Of a stretch of DNA of 64,000 bases, positions 16,353 through 26,470 are shown one piece after another. A program made the position numbers and the translations under genes. The notes below the pieces were generated by a model. It ran no database searches, was not told the DNA's origin, and saw only the letters and a list, made by a program, of their open reading frames with translations. The stretch is from Lapidilactobacillus wuchangensis (lineage in GTDB: Bacteria > Bacillota > Bacilli > Lactobacillales > Lactobacillaceae), in the NCBI RefSeq assembly GCF_003946645.1, contig NZ_RHOU01000001.1:372001-436000 (forward strand), read 5' to 3'. Position 1 is the first letter of the stretch, and each line of letters opens with the position of its first letter.

Positions 16353-17159
16353 TTAGCGATGAAATAGCCGTTGCCAGAAACCTTTTTTTGGCTCTTCAGG
16401 AACTGGTTCTTTCAAGGTCATTAAGGGCACACTATCCCCCAACATCCGCCGAGCAATATTTCGATAGCCTTGACTTGCTGGATTATCAGGATTAAGTGCC
16501 ACAGGTTCGCCAGCATTAGCAGTGGCAATCACCCCATCATCATCGAAGACGATTCCTAGGAGTTGAATGCCCAAATGATCCGTAATATCATCAATACTCA
16601 TCATTTCGCCTTGATTCATCAAGTGTTTACGAATTCGATTGATGATCAGCCGTGGTGCAAATTCCAAGTGATGGTCTTCAAGAATCCCCACAATACGATC
16701 AGCGTCACTAACGGCAGCATTTTCAGGAGTTGTTACCAAAATAGCACCATCAGCACCAGCCACTGCGTTCTCAAAGCCTTGTTCAATTCCGGCCGGACAA
16801 TCTAATAAAACAAAATCGTAATTTTGCTTTAATTGTTCGACTACTTGGCGAACGTTTTCTGGCGTTAGAACATTTTTATCAGTGTTTTGTGCTGCTGGCA
16901 GCACCGCTAACTTGCCATCAAACCGACTATCAACAATTAGCGCCTGGCTTAAATTCGCCTTGCCAGCGACAACATCAACAATCGTATAAATAATTCGGTT
17001 TTGTAAGCCCATGACCACGTCTAAATTACGTAAGCCGAGGTCCAAATCAACCAAACAAACTTTCTTGCCTAGCAAGGCTAAGGCGGTGCCTAAATTGGCG
17101 GTCGTGGTTGTTTTGCCCACACCGCCCTTTCCAGAGGTGATCACTAATGCTGTTCCCAT
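16353..17159 (-). CDS. minD: Septum site-determining ATPase MinD
   Basis: MinD is a ParA/Mrp-family ATPase that, with MinC, blocks Z-ring assembly at the poles. The deviant Walker A GKGGVGKTT lies near residues 10-18. VCLVDLDLGLRNLD and VLLDCPAGIEQGF follow. The C-terminus ends in the amphipathic membrane-targeting helix FWQRLFHR. There is no minE, as is usual in Firmicutes, where DivIVA-type proteins set the pattern. The start overlaps the minC stop by 1 bp. Confidence 0.96.
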   Translation of the reverse strand: MGTALVITSGKGGVGKTTTTANLGTALALLGKKVCLVDLDLGLRNLDVVMGLQNRIIYTIVDVVAGKANLSQALIVDSRFDGKLAVLPAAQNTDKNVLTPENVRQVVEQLKQNYDFVLLDCPAGIEQGFENAVAGADGAILVTTPENAAVSDADRIVGILEDHHLEFAPRLIINRIRKHLMNQGEMMSIDDITDHLGIQLLGIVFDDDGVIATANAGEPVALNPDNPASQGYRNIARRMLGDSVPLMTLKEPVPEEPKKGFWQRLFHR

Positions 17160-17821
17160 TACTGTTCCTCCAATTGTTGATATAACTTAGGTTTTACTTT
17201 CTGTAATTCTGTCAGCTTTGCCGTCATCAGTTTGTGTAAATCATCAATATAAGCAAACTGAGCCCGGGTGATGGTGGCATCATCAGCCACAATTTCTACT
17301 AAATCGGCAATCCGTAATTGTGCGGCTTCCTGCAAGTTGCCGGCAATAATCGCATCAGCATTATCTGGATAACCGGCATGGAGGATTCCCTGAGCCGGGC
17401 CAACCACATAAATATTCCGTGATGCTTTCAAGGTCGCACCTTGATGAACGCTACCTAATAAAACCACATCGCCATCATAGCTGGCTTCTTGACCACTACG
17501 AATCGTATTGGGAACTAAATGTACCTGCTTGGAGCGCAATAAAGTTGCAACTGTTTGTTGATCCATTACGTCGGCAGTGATTTCTAAAATTTTGAAATTC
17601 GAAAAATCGGCAGCTAAATCATACAATTTCTTACGCTGATCAGCCGTCAAAATTCGGCGACCAGTTCGAACTTTAAAGCCAATCTCATCAGAGCTTGCAT
17701 CTTCAGTGCGAACTTTCTTCAACAATGTTTGTAAATCAGTTAGACTGTCCGCAAAATTGCGATCTGCTGGAATTTCAATCTCATAGCCATCATTTCGACC
17801 CCGTAGAAAAACATTTTCCAA
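17159..17821 (-). CDS. minC: Septum site-determining protein MinC
   Basis: MinC inhibits FtsZ assembly and is recruited to the membrane by MinD. The N-terminal domain covers about residues 1-105. The C-terminal right-handed beta-helix domain starts near IRSGQEASYDGDVVLLGSV and includes GATLKASRNIYVVGPAQGI and HAGYPDNADAIIAGN, the standard MinC repeats. It has 220 residues and is complete. It is followed immediately by minD and preceded by mreD, so the rod-shape and Min genes form one block. Confidence 0.94.
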   Translation of the reverse strand: MENVFLRGRNDGYEIEIPADRNFADSLTDLQTLLKKVRTEDASSDEIGFKVRTGRRILTADQRKKLYDLAADFSNFKILEITADVMDQQTVATLLRSKQVHLVPNTIRSGQEASYDGDVVLLGSVHQGATLKASRNIYVVGPAQGILHAGYPDNADAIIAGNLQEAAQLRIADLVEIVADDATITRAQFAYIDDLHKLMTAKLTELQKVKPKLYQQLEEQ

Positions 17822-17826
17822 ATCAG

Positions 17827-18369
17827 TTACCTCCCGTGATTACGATGAATAAAATGTAACGCCCATTTATTTGGCCAATAAAAAATCAAGAATAGCACGA
17901 CATTTAGAATGATTGTTGGCGCTAAAGCATTGCTAATAAACTGACCCACACCAGCTTGTGTCATGCCAAAAAAGTGAGCCAAAAAATAAAGAATTGCTTG
18001 ACCAACCAAAACACTAATAATATCGGCGCCTAATTCATAAACCATGCTGGGCAGGAAATAATTCATTAAGGCCTTGGTGATCAAATAAGTTAGTGGCACA
18101 ATCAGCGTATATTGACCCAGCAAACCCGTATAAAACAAATCATAAGCTAAGCCCGCAATCAACGCATACCAAAACAGCATTTTCGATTCAGGAAATGCAA
18201 AGGTACACATAACAACGCTCAGTAGAATTAACTGTGGTGCCATTTGTAAATTATTGTCATAAAACAAATTTGAAAAAACTAAACTTAAACTGCCGTCCAA
18301 AAAGAAATTCACTGCAATGACTAATGGTAGCAGCCAGCGATGTTGATATTGTCGTGGTTGTGCTTTCAT
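17827..18369 (-). CDS. mreD: Rod shape-determining protein MreD
   Basis: A 180-residue polytopic membrane protein with about five or six helices and few distinctive soluble motifs. Its position between mreC and minC and its size identify it as MreD, a component of the elongasome with MreB, MreC, RodA and PBP2. The stop of mreC and the MreD start are adjacent, so the two are likely translated together. Confidence 0.9.
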   Translation of the reverse strand: MKAQPRQYQHRWLLPLVIAVNFFLDGSLSLVFSNLFYDNNLQMAPQLILLSVVMCTFAFPESKMLFWYALIAGLAYDLFYTGLLGQYTLIVPLTYLITKALMNYFLPSMVYELGADIISVLVGQAILYFLAHFFGMTQAGVGQFISNALAPTIILNVVLFLIFYWPNKWALHFIHRNHGR

Positions 18370-19230
18370 TTAATCATCCCCAATTGCCCGATTGATTACC
18401 GTAACGACGGAGAAATTATTCAAATTGGTGGCTGGTTTTAAGTAAATCGTATTTGCTAAACCGTAGTTATCCTTCTTGACCTTGACAACAGTACCGATTA
18501 ACAATCCCCGTGGGGTCAAACCGCCGAGACCAGAAGTAATCACTTTTTGACCTTTTTTCACTTTATCAGCCGTTACTAAATGACTCATCTTCAGTGTCGC
18601 CGTGGTGGTATCAAAGCCAGTAATTAAGCCACTAACCGGCGTGCCACCATCAATGCTAATTTCAGCGGCAAAACGATTACTGGAATTATTATCGCTAGAA
18701 ACCAATTCGACTTTGGCATTGGTCTTATCGACTTCAATTACTCGACCAATCAAGCCTGAGCCTGACATCACGGGCATTTCTTTCTTAATACCTGAAGCCG
18801 AACCACGATTGATCACCAAATAATTCTGCCAATTCACTGGTGAGCGACTCATCACTGCGGCGGTAATTTTTGAATAATCAGTTAAGGTTTCATTTAGGTT
18901 TAATTGTTTTTTTAAATCACGATTTTCGTTTTTTAAGGTTTGATTCTGAACTTTGGTTTCCGCCAAATCTTGCACTTCAGCTTTTAAAGCCTTGTTCTCA
19001 TCGTAAGTATTAAATAGGTCACTAATATTACCTGAGAAATTACGGACGGCATTCACTGGGGCAGTAATAACTCGGCCAACGATGCCTAACGTATCGTTAC
19101 CAAAGCGCTGTACGAAAACTGGCGCCTTGCGATTATTACGTAGCCCAATCGAAACCGAAATCATCCCGAAAACCGCAATCAAAGTGACCATCACAATGAT
19201 CAGTTTTTTATTAGAAAAGAACTTATTCAT
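18370..19230 (-). CDS. mreC: Rod shape-determining protein MreC
   Basis: MreC is a bitopic protein whose extracellular part scaffolds the elongation machinery. The start at 19230 (MNKFFSNKKLIIVMV) has GGAGG at 6-bp spacing; a further ATG at 19242 overlaps that site. A transmembrane helix (about 10-28) is followed by a coiled coil (about 66-100, many Lys/Glu/Asn heptads) and a beta-rich domain (VNWQNYLVINRGSASGI; GLIGRVIEV; VTSGLGGLTPRGL-type motifs). It has 286 residues. A terminator hairpin separates it from mreB, so it is likely expressed at a lower level. Confidence 0.95.
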   Translation of the reverse strand: MNKFFSNKKLIIVMVTLIAVFGMISVSIGLRNNRKAPVFVQRFGNDTLGIVGRVITAPVNAVRNFSGNISDLFNTYDENKALKAEVQDLAETKVQNQTLKNENRDLKKQLNLNETLTDYSKITAAVMSRSPVNWQNYLVINRGSASGIKKEMPVMSGSGLIGRVIEVDKTNAKVELVSSDNNSSNRFAAEISIDGGTPVSGLITGFDTTTATLKMSHLVTADKVKKGQKVITSGLGGLTPRGLLIGTVVKVKKDNYGLANTIYLKPATNLNNFSVVTVINRAIGDD

Positions 19231-19246
19231 TAAATCCTCCATAAAT

Positions 19247-19268
19247 CAAAAAAGCGGGACAGGCCCGC
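19247..19268 (-). terminator. Intercistronic terminator or attenuator between mreB and mreC
   Basis: On the minus strand GCGGG-CCTGT-CCCGC is followed directly by TTTTTT, a compact intrinsic terminator inside the mreBCD cluster. The mreC ribosome binding site lies only a few bases further on. It probably lets through part of the transcripts and lowers mreCD relative to mreB. Confidence 0.65.
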
Positions 19269-19278
19269 CATTCGGATT

Positions 19279-20280
19279 TTAGTGTTTCCGTTTCATAACT
19301 TCAATGCTCTTCAGTGATTCGCCAGTACCAATTGCCACACAATCAAGCGGGTCTTGGGCGATGAAAACTGGTACCTTAGTAGCGTCAGAAATCACTTCTG
19401 GTAAGTTCTTCAATAAAGCACCACCACCGGTAAGAACGATGCCATGATCGATCACATCGGCAGCAATTTCTGGTGACGTTTCTTCAAGGGTCTCTTTGAT
19501 GGCGGCAATAATAGCTTCAATCACTTCTTGAATCGCCGTGGCCACATCAGTCGCTGAAACTTCAATTGTTTTTGGCAAGCCAGAAATCAAATCACGGCCA
19601 CGAATGGTCATGTTTTCTAATTCGCCAGCTTTTTCAACTGAAGCCGAACCGATTTGAATCTTAATTTCTTCCGCAGTCCGTTCACCAATCAATAAATTGA
19701 AATGTTGACGCACATAAGAAATAACCGATTCATCAATCTTGTCACCAGCCATCCGGATCGACCGTGAAGACACGATCCCACCTAATGAGATAGTGGCAAC
19801 ATCAGTGGTGCCACCACCAATATCAACTACCATACTCCCAGTTGGATCCATGACTGGCAAACCAGCACCAATTGCCGCGGCAAATGGTTCTTCGATCACA
19901 TAAGCTTCGCGTGCACCAGCAACCCGAGTTGCATCGATCACGGCCCGCTTTTCAACTTCTGTCACACCACTTGGGACACAAACCATTACGTATGGTTTGC
20001 CACCACCGACTGTTTTTTCAATAAAATATTTCATCATGGCTGCAGTTGTATCATAATCCGCAATCACGCCATCTTTCATTGGTCGAATCGCTACAATGTT
20101 AGCAGGAGTTCGGCCGATCATATCGCGTGCTTCGGAACCAACGGCGATAATTTCGCCGGTTTTTGTGTTTTTAGCAACGACTGAAGGCTCGTCTAAAACA
20201 ATGCCTTTTCCTTCAATATAAACTAATGTATTGGCTGTTCCTAAATCTATACCAATATTCTTCGCACCGAATCCTAGCAA
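19279..20280 (-). CDS. mreB: Rod shape-determining actin homologue MreB
   Basis: MreB is the actin-like ATPase that organises lateral-wall synthesis in rod cells. The phosphate-1 motif [14 protein letters not shown] (residues 8-21), the phosphate-2 motif [13 protein letters not shown] and the adenosine motif [14 protein letters not shown] are intact. It has 333 residues. The start codon is TTG at 20280, preceded by AAGGAGAAG. It heads the mreBCD-minCD block. Confidence 0.97.
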   Translation of the reverse strand: MLGFGAKNIGIDLGTANTLVYIEGKGIVLDEPSVVAKNTKTGEIIAVGSEARDMIGRTPANIVAIRPMKDGVIADYDTTAAMMKYFIEKTVGGGKPYVMVCVPSGVTEVEKRAVIDATRVAGAREAYVIEEPFAAAIGAGLPVMDPTGSMVVDIGGGTTDVATISLGGIVSSRSIRMAGDKIDESVISYVRQHFNLLIGERTAEEIKIQIGSASVEKAGELENMTIRGRDLISGLPKTIEVSATDVATAIQEVIEAIIAAIKETLEETSPEIAADVIDHGIVLTGGGALLKNLPEVISDATKVPVFIAQDPLDCVAIGTGESLKSIEVMKRKH

Positions 20281-20321
20281 TGTTTTCTTCTCCTTAAAAA
20301 ACCAAAATTATACTAAAAGAA

Positions 20322-20350
20322 ATTATACCATAATGGCAAAATGTTAAAAA
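20322..20350 (-). promoter_or_regulatory. Promoter of mreB
   Basis: On the minus strand a perfect extended -10 (TGG-TATAAT, box 20322-20327) has a weak -35 TTTTTA (20345-20350) 17 bp upstream. A second TATAAT occurs at 20307-20312. Transcription would start 30-40 bp before mreB. Confidence 0.65.
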
Positions 20351-20630
20351 GGTTTCACTAGGAAAACTTAAACAATACCATGAATAGTCTAGTTTTATTT
20401 TAACAGGATTAATGGCGAATGAAAAATAAAAACATTTTCTGGCGGCGATGTTAATTTAGCTCTATTTTGAAGGCCCAACGAACAATTAACCCGCATGCTG
20501 GCCCAAATAATTTAGCCATGCCCCGAACTTTGCTGTGGTCGATCAAGCAATTCAGGTGCTGAAATCAGGTTAACAGGTTGCCTGATATTAAGATATAGAC
20601 CAGCCTACTTTTTGGCCAATTTACCGCGAC
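20351..20630. other. Intergenic stretch between mreB and radC, no gene found
   Basis: Beyond the mreB promoter I find no intact reading frame, RNA or repeat here. A plus-strand frame near 20480-20630 reads like decayed coding sequence (short phrases such as NFAVVDQAIQVLKSG and FWPIYRDLDE broken by several stops), but this is too weak to name. Confidence 0.3.
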
Positions 20631-21329
20631 TTAGATGAGTTTTGCTTCGCGCAAGGACAAATATTCGCTTTGCCCAATGATTAGATGGTCCAAACATTGA
20701 ATGCCCATTAACTCACCACATTTGATCAGCCGCTGGGAGAACTCTAAGTCATTGCGTGACGGCGTGACTTGCCCACTAGGATGATTATGGACCACAATTA
20801 ACCGCGCTGCCGACAGTAAAACAGCGTAGTGATAAATTTCTCGCGGATGAGCAACGGAACTATTTAGACTGCCAGTAAAAATCAACCGTTCCTGAATGAT
20901 TTGATTTTTGGTATCTAAATAAATGGCCCGCAGCTCTTCTTGAACCGTGCCCTGCATGCGCTCAACTAATTGTTGGCCGATCATTCCTGATGAAATCACC
21001 ACACCTTGACGTAATTGTGACTGTCGCAAAGAACGGCGGCCTAATTCAAAGGCGGCTTGTAATTCCACTGCCTTAGTTTGACCTACACCAGGAAATTCCT
21101 GCAGTTGCGTCAAATTTGCTTGGGCTAAAAAGGCTAAATTATCATAGCGTTGCAACAATGAAGCTGCTAGTTCGGCCACTGAATACTTGACCGTACCGGT
21201 TCGCAAGATAATCTGTAATAATTCCTGATCTGTGGCCACTTGCACCCCTTGCTGACCGACTAATTCACGGGGTAATAACTTTTTCGGTGTTGCTTTTTCA
21301 GTTGGTAAAATAACCACTTGATTTTCCAT
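20631..21329 (-). CDS. radC: RadC family JAMM/MPN+ protein
   Basis: RadC-family proteins combine an N-terminal helix-hairpin-helix-like region with a JAMM metalloprotease-like domain. Here the DNA-binding-like part includes LTQLQEFPGVGQTKAVELQAA (about residues 75-95). The JAMM signature HNHPSGQVTPSRND lies near residues 180-193. The role in repair is debated. It has 232 residues and is complete. Confidence 0.93.
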   Translation of the reverse strand: MENQVVILPTEKATPKKLLPRELVGQQGVQVATDQELLQIILRTGTVKYSVAELAASLLQRYDNLAFLAQANLTQLQEFPGVGQTKAVELQAAFELGRRSLRQSQLRQGVVISSGMIGQQLVERMQGTVQEELRAIYLDTKNQIIQERLIFTGSLNSSVAHPREIYHYAVLLSAARLIVVHNHPSGQVTPSRNDLEFSQRLIKCGELMGIQCLDHLIIGQSEYLSLREAKLI

Positions 21330-21378
21330 AAAAAAATCACCTCTCCGTCTTTAAATACGAAAAGATGATCATTTTCAA

Positions 21379-22680
21379 TTAATCTTCAGGTGCAATCAAG
21401 AACTGCCGAACTTCACTGATCAAATAAAATGAACCAGCAAACAGATAGAGACCTTCACCGCCATCATTTTGCAGAAATTCCTGTAAAGCGGCTTGCCAAG
21501 AAGCGTGATAGCTGAATGGTTGACCAATTTGTTCGGCTAACTCGGCTTGGCTCGCAGCGCGCGGATTATTGGCAACCGTGGTCCAAGTCACTTGCCAATT
21601 CGTTTTGGCTAGCAATTTCGCCACGGCATTGATGTCTTTGTCAGCCATCATCCCCAAAATCAAATGAACTGGTTGACCACGAAAGTTCCGTTGAATATTC
21701 GCGATTAAATTAGTCATCGCTGGCACATTATGAGCACCATCCAACATCAATAATGGTTCTTGACTCAAAACCTCCAATCGACCTGGAACCGTAAAGTTAG
21801 CCAGGACTTGCTTGACCAAGGCCGGGTCCAGTTGACTCTGCCGGTTGCGTAAGAATTGGGCCGCAGCTCCTAACGCTAAGCTCGCATCCCACAATTGCCA
21901 ATCACCCCAAACTGGTAGCTTTAAGCCAGTGAGTTTGATTGCTGGTGTCGCCGTTGACCATTGCCAGTTAAAATGAGCTTGGCCCTGATGGCGTTGTAAT
22001 TGGGTAATTTGTAAATCTTGATCTAATTGGACTAAGTGAGCCTGATTCTGCTGGACTTTTTGTTTGATAATTGGTTGCAGCTCAGTGTCAATTTTACCTA
22101 GAAAAACAGTTTGGCCGGGTTTAATAATGCCCGCCTTTTCTTGGGCAATGTCAGCAAGCGTGGGCCCAATTAATTCTTGGTGATCCAGACCAATCGAAGT
22201 AATCACGCCGATTTCGGCCTTGATGACATTGGTGCGATCATGGGCACCACCAATACCAACTTCGATCACCCCAACATCAATCTTCTGTTCAGCAAAATAA
22301 CAAAACATCAGTACTGTTACAAACTCGAACTCAGTTAAGGTAAGCCGTGCTTCAGCCAAGGTGGCACTAATTTGCTGAGTCCACTTTAACAAGTCAGCAT
22401 CAGGAATTTGTTGATGATCAATTTGAATCCGTTCATTAAATCTTAAAATAAACGGTGACGTGAAGAGGCCAACTCGATAACCATGGACTTCGAGTAATCG
22501 ACTGATTAAATGACTAGCGGTTCCCTTACCATTAGTCCCAGTAACATGAATTGTCGGAAACTTATTTTGCGGATTATCGAATAAGGCTAACGCTTGGTGC
22601 ATCGTATCTAATTTATTACTACGATGAAGTCGCGGCCGTTGATGAATATAAGCAATTGCTTCTGCTGCTGTTTTAATCAT
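21379..22680 (-). CDS. folC: Folylpolyglutamate synthase / dihydrofolate synthase FolC
   Basis: FolC is a Mur-ligase-like enzyme that adds glutamate to (dihydro)pteroate or folates. The P-loop HVTGTNGKGTASHLI lies near residues 44-58. VIEVGIGGAHDRTNV and GVITSIGLDHQELIG are FolC hallmarks, and the C-terminal domain includes LEVLSQEPLLMLDGAHNVPA. It has 433 residues. It lies 16 bp downstream of valS, the conserved valS-folC pair of Firmicutes, and is probably cotranscribed under the valS T-box. Confidence 0.95.
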   Translation of the reverse strand: MIKTAAEAIAYIHQRPRLHRSNKLDTMHQALALFDNPQNKFPTIHVTGTNGKGTASHLISRLLEVHGYRVGLFTSPFILRFNERIQIDHQQIPDADLLKWTQQISATLAEARLTLTEFEFVTVLMFCYFAEQKIDVGVIEVGIGGAHDRTNVIKAEIGVITSIGLDHQELIGPTLADIAQEKAGIIKPGQTVFLGKIDTELQPIIKQKVQQNQAHLVQLDQDLQITQLQRHQGQAHFNWQWSTATPAIKLTGLKLPVWGDWQLWDASLALGAAAQFLRNRQSQLDPALVKQVLANFTVPGRLEVLSQEPLLMLDGAHNVPAMTNLIANIQRNFRGQPVHLILGMMADKDINAVAKLLAKTNWQVTWTTVANNPRAASQAELAEQIGQPFSYHASWQAALQEFLQNDGGEGLYLFAGSFYLISEVRQFLIAPED

Positions 22681-22696
22681 CAGCCCACCTTACTTT

Positions 22697-25345
22697 CTAT
22701 GCCTGATTTGCTTTTAATTCAGCAATCCGTGCTTGGACTGCTTGTTGTTGACTAACGTAATCAGCTCGTTTCGTCCGTTGTTCATCAACAACCGCTGCTG
22801 GTGCTTTGGCAACAAAGCCCTGATTGCTTAATTTATGATCAATGCGACTAATTTCTTGGGCCAAGCGTGCATCTTCTTTGGTCAAGCGTTTGATTTCTTG
22901 ATCAAGATCAATTAACTCAGCCAATGGTACAAAGATTTCGGCGTCAGTAATTACATTAGACATTGCCAATTTAGGTGCGGCCACATTTGGTCCAATTAAC
23001 AAGGTTGTTGGGTTCAAGAATCGTTCTAAGAAGCCTAAGTTGCCTTGCAATGTTTCTTCAAGCGCCGTTGTCTTGGTCTTAATCATAATTTCAATTTGCT
23101 TCGACATTGGGGCATTGGCCTCAGTCCGAATATTACGAACGCCACGAATGACTTCGATCAACGCATTCATCTGTTCAACAGCAGCCAGATCAGTTAAATC
23201 ACTATTAAATTCTGGATACTTAGCAACTGTTAATGATTCGCCATGATGTGGCATTGATAACCAAATCTTTTCGGTAACAAATGGCATGATTGGGTGCATT
23301 AAGCGCAGGATTTGGTCTAATACATAAAGCAAGTTTTGCCGTTTCAATTCTTGGGCATGTTGATCATCACCATTTAAAACAGCCTTGCTCATTTCAATAT
23401 ACCAATCACAGAAATCATTCCAAATGAAGTTATACAGTAAACGACCTGATTCACCAAATTCAAATTGATCATTTAAGCGAGTCACATCAGCAATGGTTTC
23501 GTTCAGACGACTGAAAATCCAACGATCAGATAAATCAAATTCATCGCGATGACGAATTTGATCACTTGCCTTAACGTCACCAAGATTCATGATGACAAAA
23601 CGACTAGCATTCCAAATCTTATTAATGAAGTTCCAAGCTGAATCCATTTTGGTGTAACTAAACCGTGTATCTTGTCCTGGCGTTGAGCCCGTTGACAAGA
23701 ACCAACGCAAAGCATCAGCACCATATTTCTTGATGACATCCATTGGATCAATGCCGTTACCCAATGACTTACTCATCTTACGACCTTGTTCGTCGCGAAT
23801 CAGACCGTGGATCAAGGCATTTTCAAATGGCCGCTTGCCGGTAAACTTCAAGCTTTGGAAAATCATCCGGGCAACCCAGAAAGGAATAATATCATAGCCA
23901 GTCACTAAAGTGTTGGTTGGGAAATAGCGCTTGTAATCAGCGCTATCTGTATCTGGCCAACCCATTGTTGAAAATGGCCATAAAGCGCTAGAGAACCAAG
24001 TATCCAAAACGTCGGTTTCTTGATGCCAATTTTCAATATCTTTTGGTGCTTCCATGCCAACATAAATCTCACCAGTATCATTGCGATACCAAGCAGGAAT
24101 TTGGTGACCCCACCATAATTGTCGAGAAATAACCCAGTCATGAATATTTTCCATCCAATTAACAAAGGTGGTTTCAAACCGCTCTGGCACAAAATTAACT
24201 TTATCAGCAGAACGTTGATTCTTAAGGGCTAACTCAGCTAATGGCTTCATCTTAACAAACCACTGCGTTGATAAACGTGGTTCTACTTGAACACCTGAAC
24301 GTTCAGAATGGCCAACACTATGGGTCATTTTCTCAACATTCAACAAGTAGCCGGCGGCCTTCAAATCAGCCACAATTGCTTTTCGAGCCACAAAACGATC
24401 CATGCCATCATATTTAGCACCGGCATTAGCGTTCATGGTTCCATCATCATTCATAATATTGATGCGTTTCAAGTCATGGCGATTACCAACGGCAAAGTCA
24501 TTAGGGTCATGTGCTGGCGTAATTTTAACTGCACCAGTCCCGAATTCCTCGTCAACGTAGAAATCCTCGATAATTGGAATTTCCCGATCACTTAATGGTA
24601 ACTTGACCATCTTGCCAACTAATTTGGCATAGCGGGGATCTCCTGGGTGAACCGCAATGGCAGTATCACCAGGCAATGTTTCTGGCCGCGTCGTCGCAAC
24701 TTCAATATCACCGGAACCATCAGCCAATGGGTAACGAACATGGTAGAAAGCTCCCTCATCGTCTTGATGAAGCACTTCGATATCTGAGAGCGCCGTTTGT
24801 AATTGCGGATCCCAGTTAATAATATATTCGCCACGATAAATTAAGCCTTCATTGTAAAGCTTCACAAAGACCGTCCGAACTGCTTTAGATAAGCCTTCAT
24901 CTAAGGTGAAACGTTCACGACTATAATCCAAAGACAAGCCTAGTTTTGCCCACTGTGCCTTAATTGTCGCCGCATATTCATCTTTCCAGTCCCAAACTTG
25001 CTGGACAAACTTCTCACGCCCTAATTGATGACGATCAAGGCCTTGTTCCCGCAATTTAGCTTCGACTTTCGCTTGGGTAGCAATCCCAGCATGGTCCATT
25101 CCGGGCAACCATAAAACGTCGTAACCTTGCATCCGTTTTTGCCGAATGATCATGTCTTGTAGGGTAGTATCCCAAGCATGACCTAAATGCAATTTACCAG
25201 TTACATTTGGTGGCGGAATCACGATTGAATAAGGTTTTGCTTTTTTATTACCACTAGGTTTGAAAACATCTTCGTCGAGCCATGTTTGATAACGACCGGC
25301 TTCAACGGCCTGTGGATCGTATTTCGGTGCCATTTCTGTTGCCAT
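22697..25345 (-). CDS. valS: Valyl-tRNA synthetase
   Basis: A class I aminoacyl-tRNA synthetase that charges tRNA-Val. The HIGH-type motif is [16 protein letters not shown] (near residue 46) and the KMSKS motif is [10 protein letters not shown] (near 525). The editing domain includes [20 protein letters not shown]-terminal coiled-coil arm ([19 protein letters not shown]) completes the enzyme. The start ATG at 25345 follows GGAGTG; the upstream in-frame GTG at 25354 lies inside that site. It is regulated by a T-box leader. Confidence 0.97.
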   Translation of the reverse strand: MATEMAPKYDPQAVEAGRYQTWLDEDVFKPSGNKKAKPYSIVIPPPNVTGKLHLGHAWDTTLQDMIIRQKRMQGYDVLWLPGMDHAGIATQAKVEAKLREQGLDRHQLGREKFVQQVWDWKDEYAATIKAQWAKLGLSLDYSRERFTLDEGLSKAVRTVFVKLYNEGLIYRGEYIINWDPQLQTALSDIEVLHQDDEGAFYHVRYPLADGSGDIEVATTRPETLPGDTAIAVHPGDPRYAKLVGKMVKLPLSDREIPIIEDFYVDEEFGTGAVKITPAHDPNDFAVGNRHDLKRINIMNDDGTMNANAGAKYDGMDRFVARKAIVADLKAAGYLLNVEKMTHSVGHSERSGVQVEPRLSTQWFVKMKPLAELALKNQRSADKVNFVPERFETTFVNWMENIHDWVISRQLWWGHQIPAWYRNDTGEIYVGMEAPKDIENWHQETDVLDTWFSSALWPFSTMGWPDTDSADYKRYFPTNTLVTGYDIIPFWVARMIFQSLKFTGKRPFENALIHGLIRDEQGRKMSKSLGNGIDPMDVIKKYGADALRWFLSTGSTPGQDTRFSYTKMDSAWNFINKIWNASRFVIMNLGDVKASDQIRHRDEFDLSDRWIFSRLNETIADVTRLNDQFEFGESGRLLYNFIWNDFCDWYIEMSKAVLNGDDQHAQELKRQNLLYVLDQILRLMHPIMPFVTEKIWLSMPHHGESLTVAKYPEFNSDLTDLAAVEQMNALIEVIRGVRNIRTEANAPMSKQIEIMIKTKTTALEETLQGNLGFLERFLNPTTLLIGPNVAAPKLAMSNVITDAEIFVPLAELIDLDQEIKRLTKEDARLAQEISRIDHKLSNQGFVAKAPAAVVDEQRTKRADYVSQQQAVQARIAELKANQA

Positions 25346-25399
25346 GTTGATCACTCCTTCAATAAATACGCCAAACTATGAATATTTTTTTAAATCAAT

Positions 25400-25636
25400 A
25401 AAAAAATCGCCCTATTCAAAAATAGGACGATTAATCGCGGTACCACCTAACTTGAGCATCACTGCTCCGCTTAAATGACAGTAACGATGTCGGTCGGCGC
25501 AAACTACTTGATTCACCTGCGCAACTCCCAAGCTACCGCTGACAAACATTCGGAAAATTTCTCACTAAGCATTTTCTCACTGACGAATGTTGATGCCACC
25601 GCTCTTGTTCATAGTCTTTAGTTAACATGTCGTTAG
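25400..25636 (-). promoter_or_regulatory. T-box riboswitch of valS-folC
   Basis: The minus-strand leader carries the T-box motif AGGTGGTACCGCG (plus about 25436-25448). A terminator hairpin follows (AATCG-CCTATT / AATAGG-CGATT plus seven T, 25400-25433). An upstream Stem I has paired ACATTCG and CGAATGT arms. A GTC triplet at plus 25541-25543, just after the Stem I arm, is a plausible valine specifier, but I could not fold the loop rigorously. Low charged tRNA-Val would prevent termination. Confidence 0.93.
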
Positions 25637-25640
25637 CAAA

Positions 25641-25669
25641 ATTCTAGCTTAAAAAACGGTCAGCGTCAA
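25641..25669 (-). promoter_or_regulatory. Promoter of the valS T-box transcript
   Basis: On the minus strand TTGACG (25664-25669) and TAGAAT (25641-25646) are exactly 17 bp apart, directly upstream of the T-box leader. Confidence 0.72.
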
Positions 25670-25692
25670 CCGCTGGCTCAAAATTAATCATA

Positions 25693-26346
25693 TTAAGGCG
25701 TTTTTAAGGCAATTTTATCCTCCGACAGCAATAACAGATTCAACACTTCCGAAGTTAAGTCCAAATAGCGCATATGCACTTCTTTCGGCAAAACAATTGG
25801 TTCCGGTGCAAAACTCAAAATTGAGCGGACACCATTACTGACTAACAAATCAGCAACTGCTTGCAACGAATGACTAGGCACTGTCGAAATCACCGTGTTA
25901 ATTTTCTGGACAGCCAGCGTGGCCGCCAATTCATTCATGGGCTGAACAGTTACCTCATCAATAGTTTGGCCAATAATTGCTGGATCAGCATCAAAGGCAC
26001 AAACAATCGAAATATTCGGATTGCGCCGGAAATTATTCTTTAACAAGGCCCGCCCCAAATTACCGACACCGACCAAGCCTAGTAGCTGTGGCTCATCAAC
26101 TTCTAATATTTCGCCTAAAATTCGCAGCAAGTGAGCAATATCGTAGCCGTAACCACTGCGGCCCAGTTCACCAAAACAAGAAAAGTCGCGGCGAATGGTT
26201 GACGGGTCGATCTGAGTTGCCTGGCCTAACTCATGAGATTTTATTCGGCGCTGGCCGTTATCAGCCAAATTGCAGAGCACTCGATAATAAATGGGTAATC
26301 GTTCCAAGGTCTTTCGCGGAATTCGCGCAGTTTTTTGAATTGTCAT
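25693..26346 (-). CDS. rex: Redox-sensing transcriptional repressor Rex
   Basis: Rex senses the NADH/NAD+ ratio and represses fermentation and respiration genes. The 217-residue form starting MTIQKTARIPRKTLERLP is chosen because GGAG precedes this ATG and homologues start here; the longer upstream reading is unsupported. The winged-helix N-terminus contains STIRRDFSCFGELGRSGYGY. The Rossmann loop is LVGVGNLGRALL, and the C-terminal swapped helix ends the protein. It lies upstream of the valS leader and downstream of a large repeat element. Confidence 0.95.
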   Translation of the reverse strand: MTIQKTARIPRKTLERLPIYYRVLCNLADNGQRRIKSHELGQATQIDPSTIRRDFSCFGELGRSGYGYDIAHLLRILGEILEVDEPQLLGLVGVGNLGRALLKNNFRRNPNISIVCAFDADPAIIGQTIDEVTVQPMNELAATLAVQKINTVISTVPSHSLQAVADLLVSNGVRSILSFAPEPIVLPKEVHMRYLDLTSEVLNLLLLSEDKIALKTP

Positions 26347-26470
26347 CCGTTTCGCTCCAATTGTTAAATGACGCACATTATTTACCTTATAGCATAGCAA
26401 ATTTTGTGTCTCTGTGCAAGCGCTAACAAATCGCAAATGGAAATTATTTTTGAAGTTGCGCAATTAGGGC

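Noticed and set aside
16353-17821. Missing minE as a defect
   Set aside because: Firmicutes normally have MinC and MinD without MinE, so the absence is expected.
20480-20630. Possible decayed gene between mreB and radC
   Set aside because: Several stop codons interrupt the frame and no family could be named from the surviving phrases.
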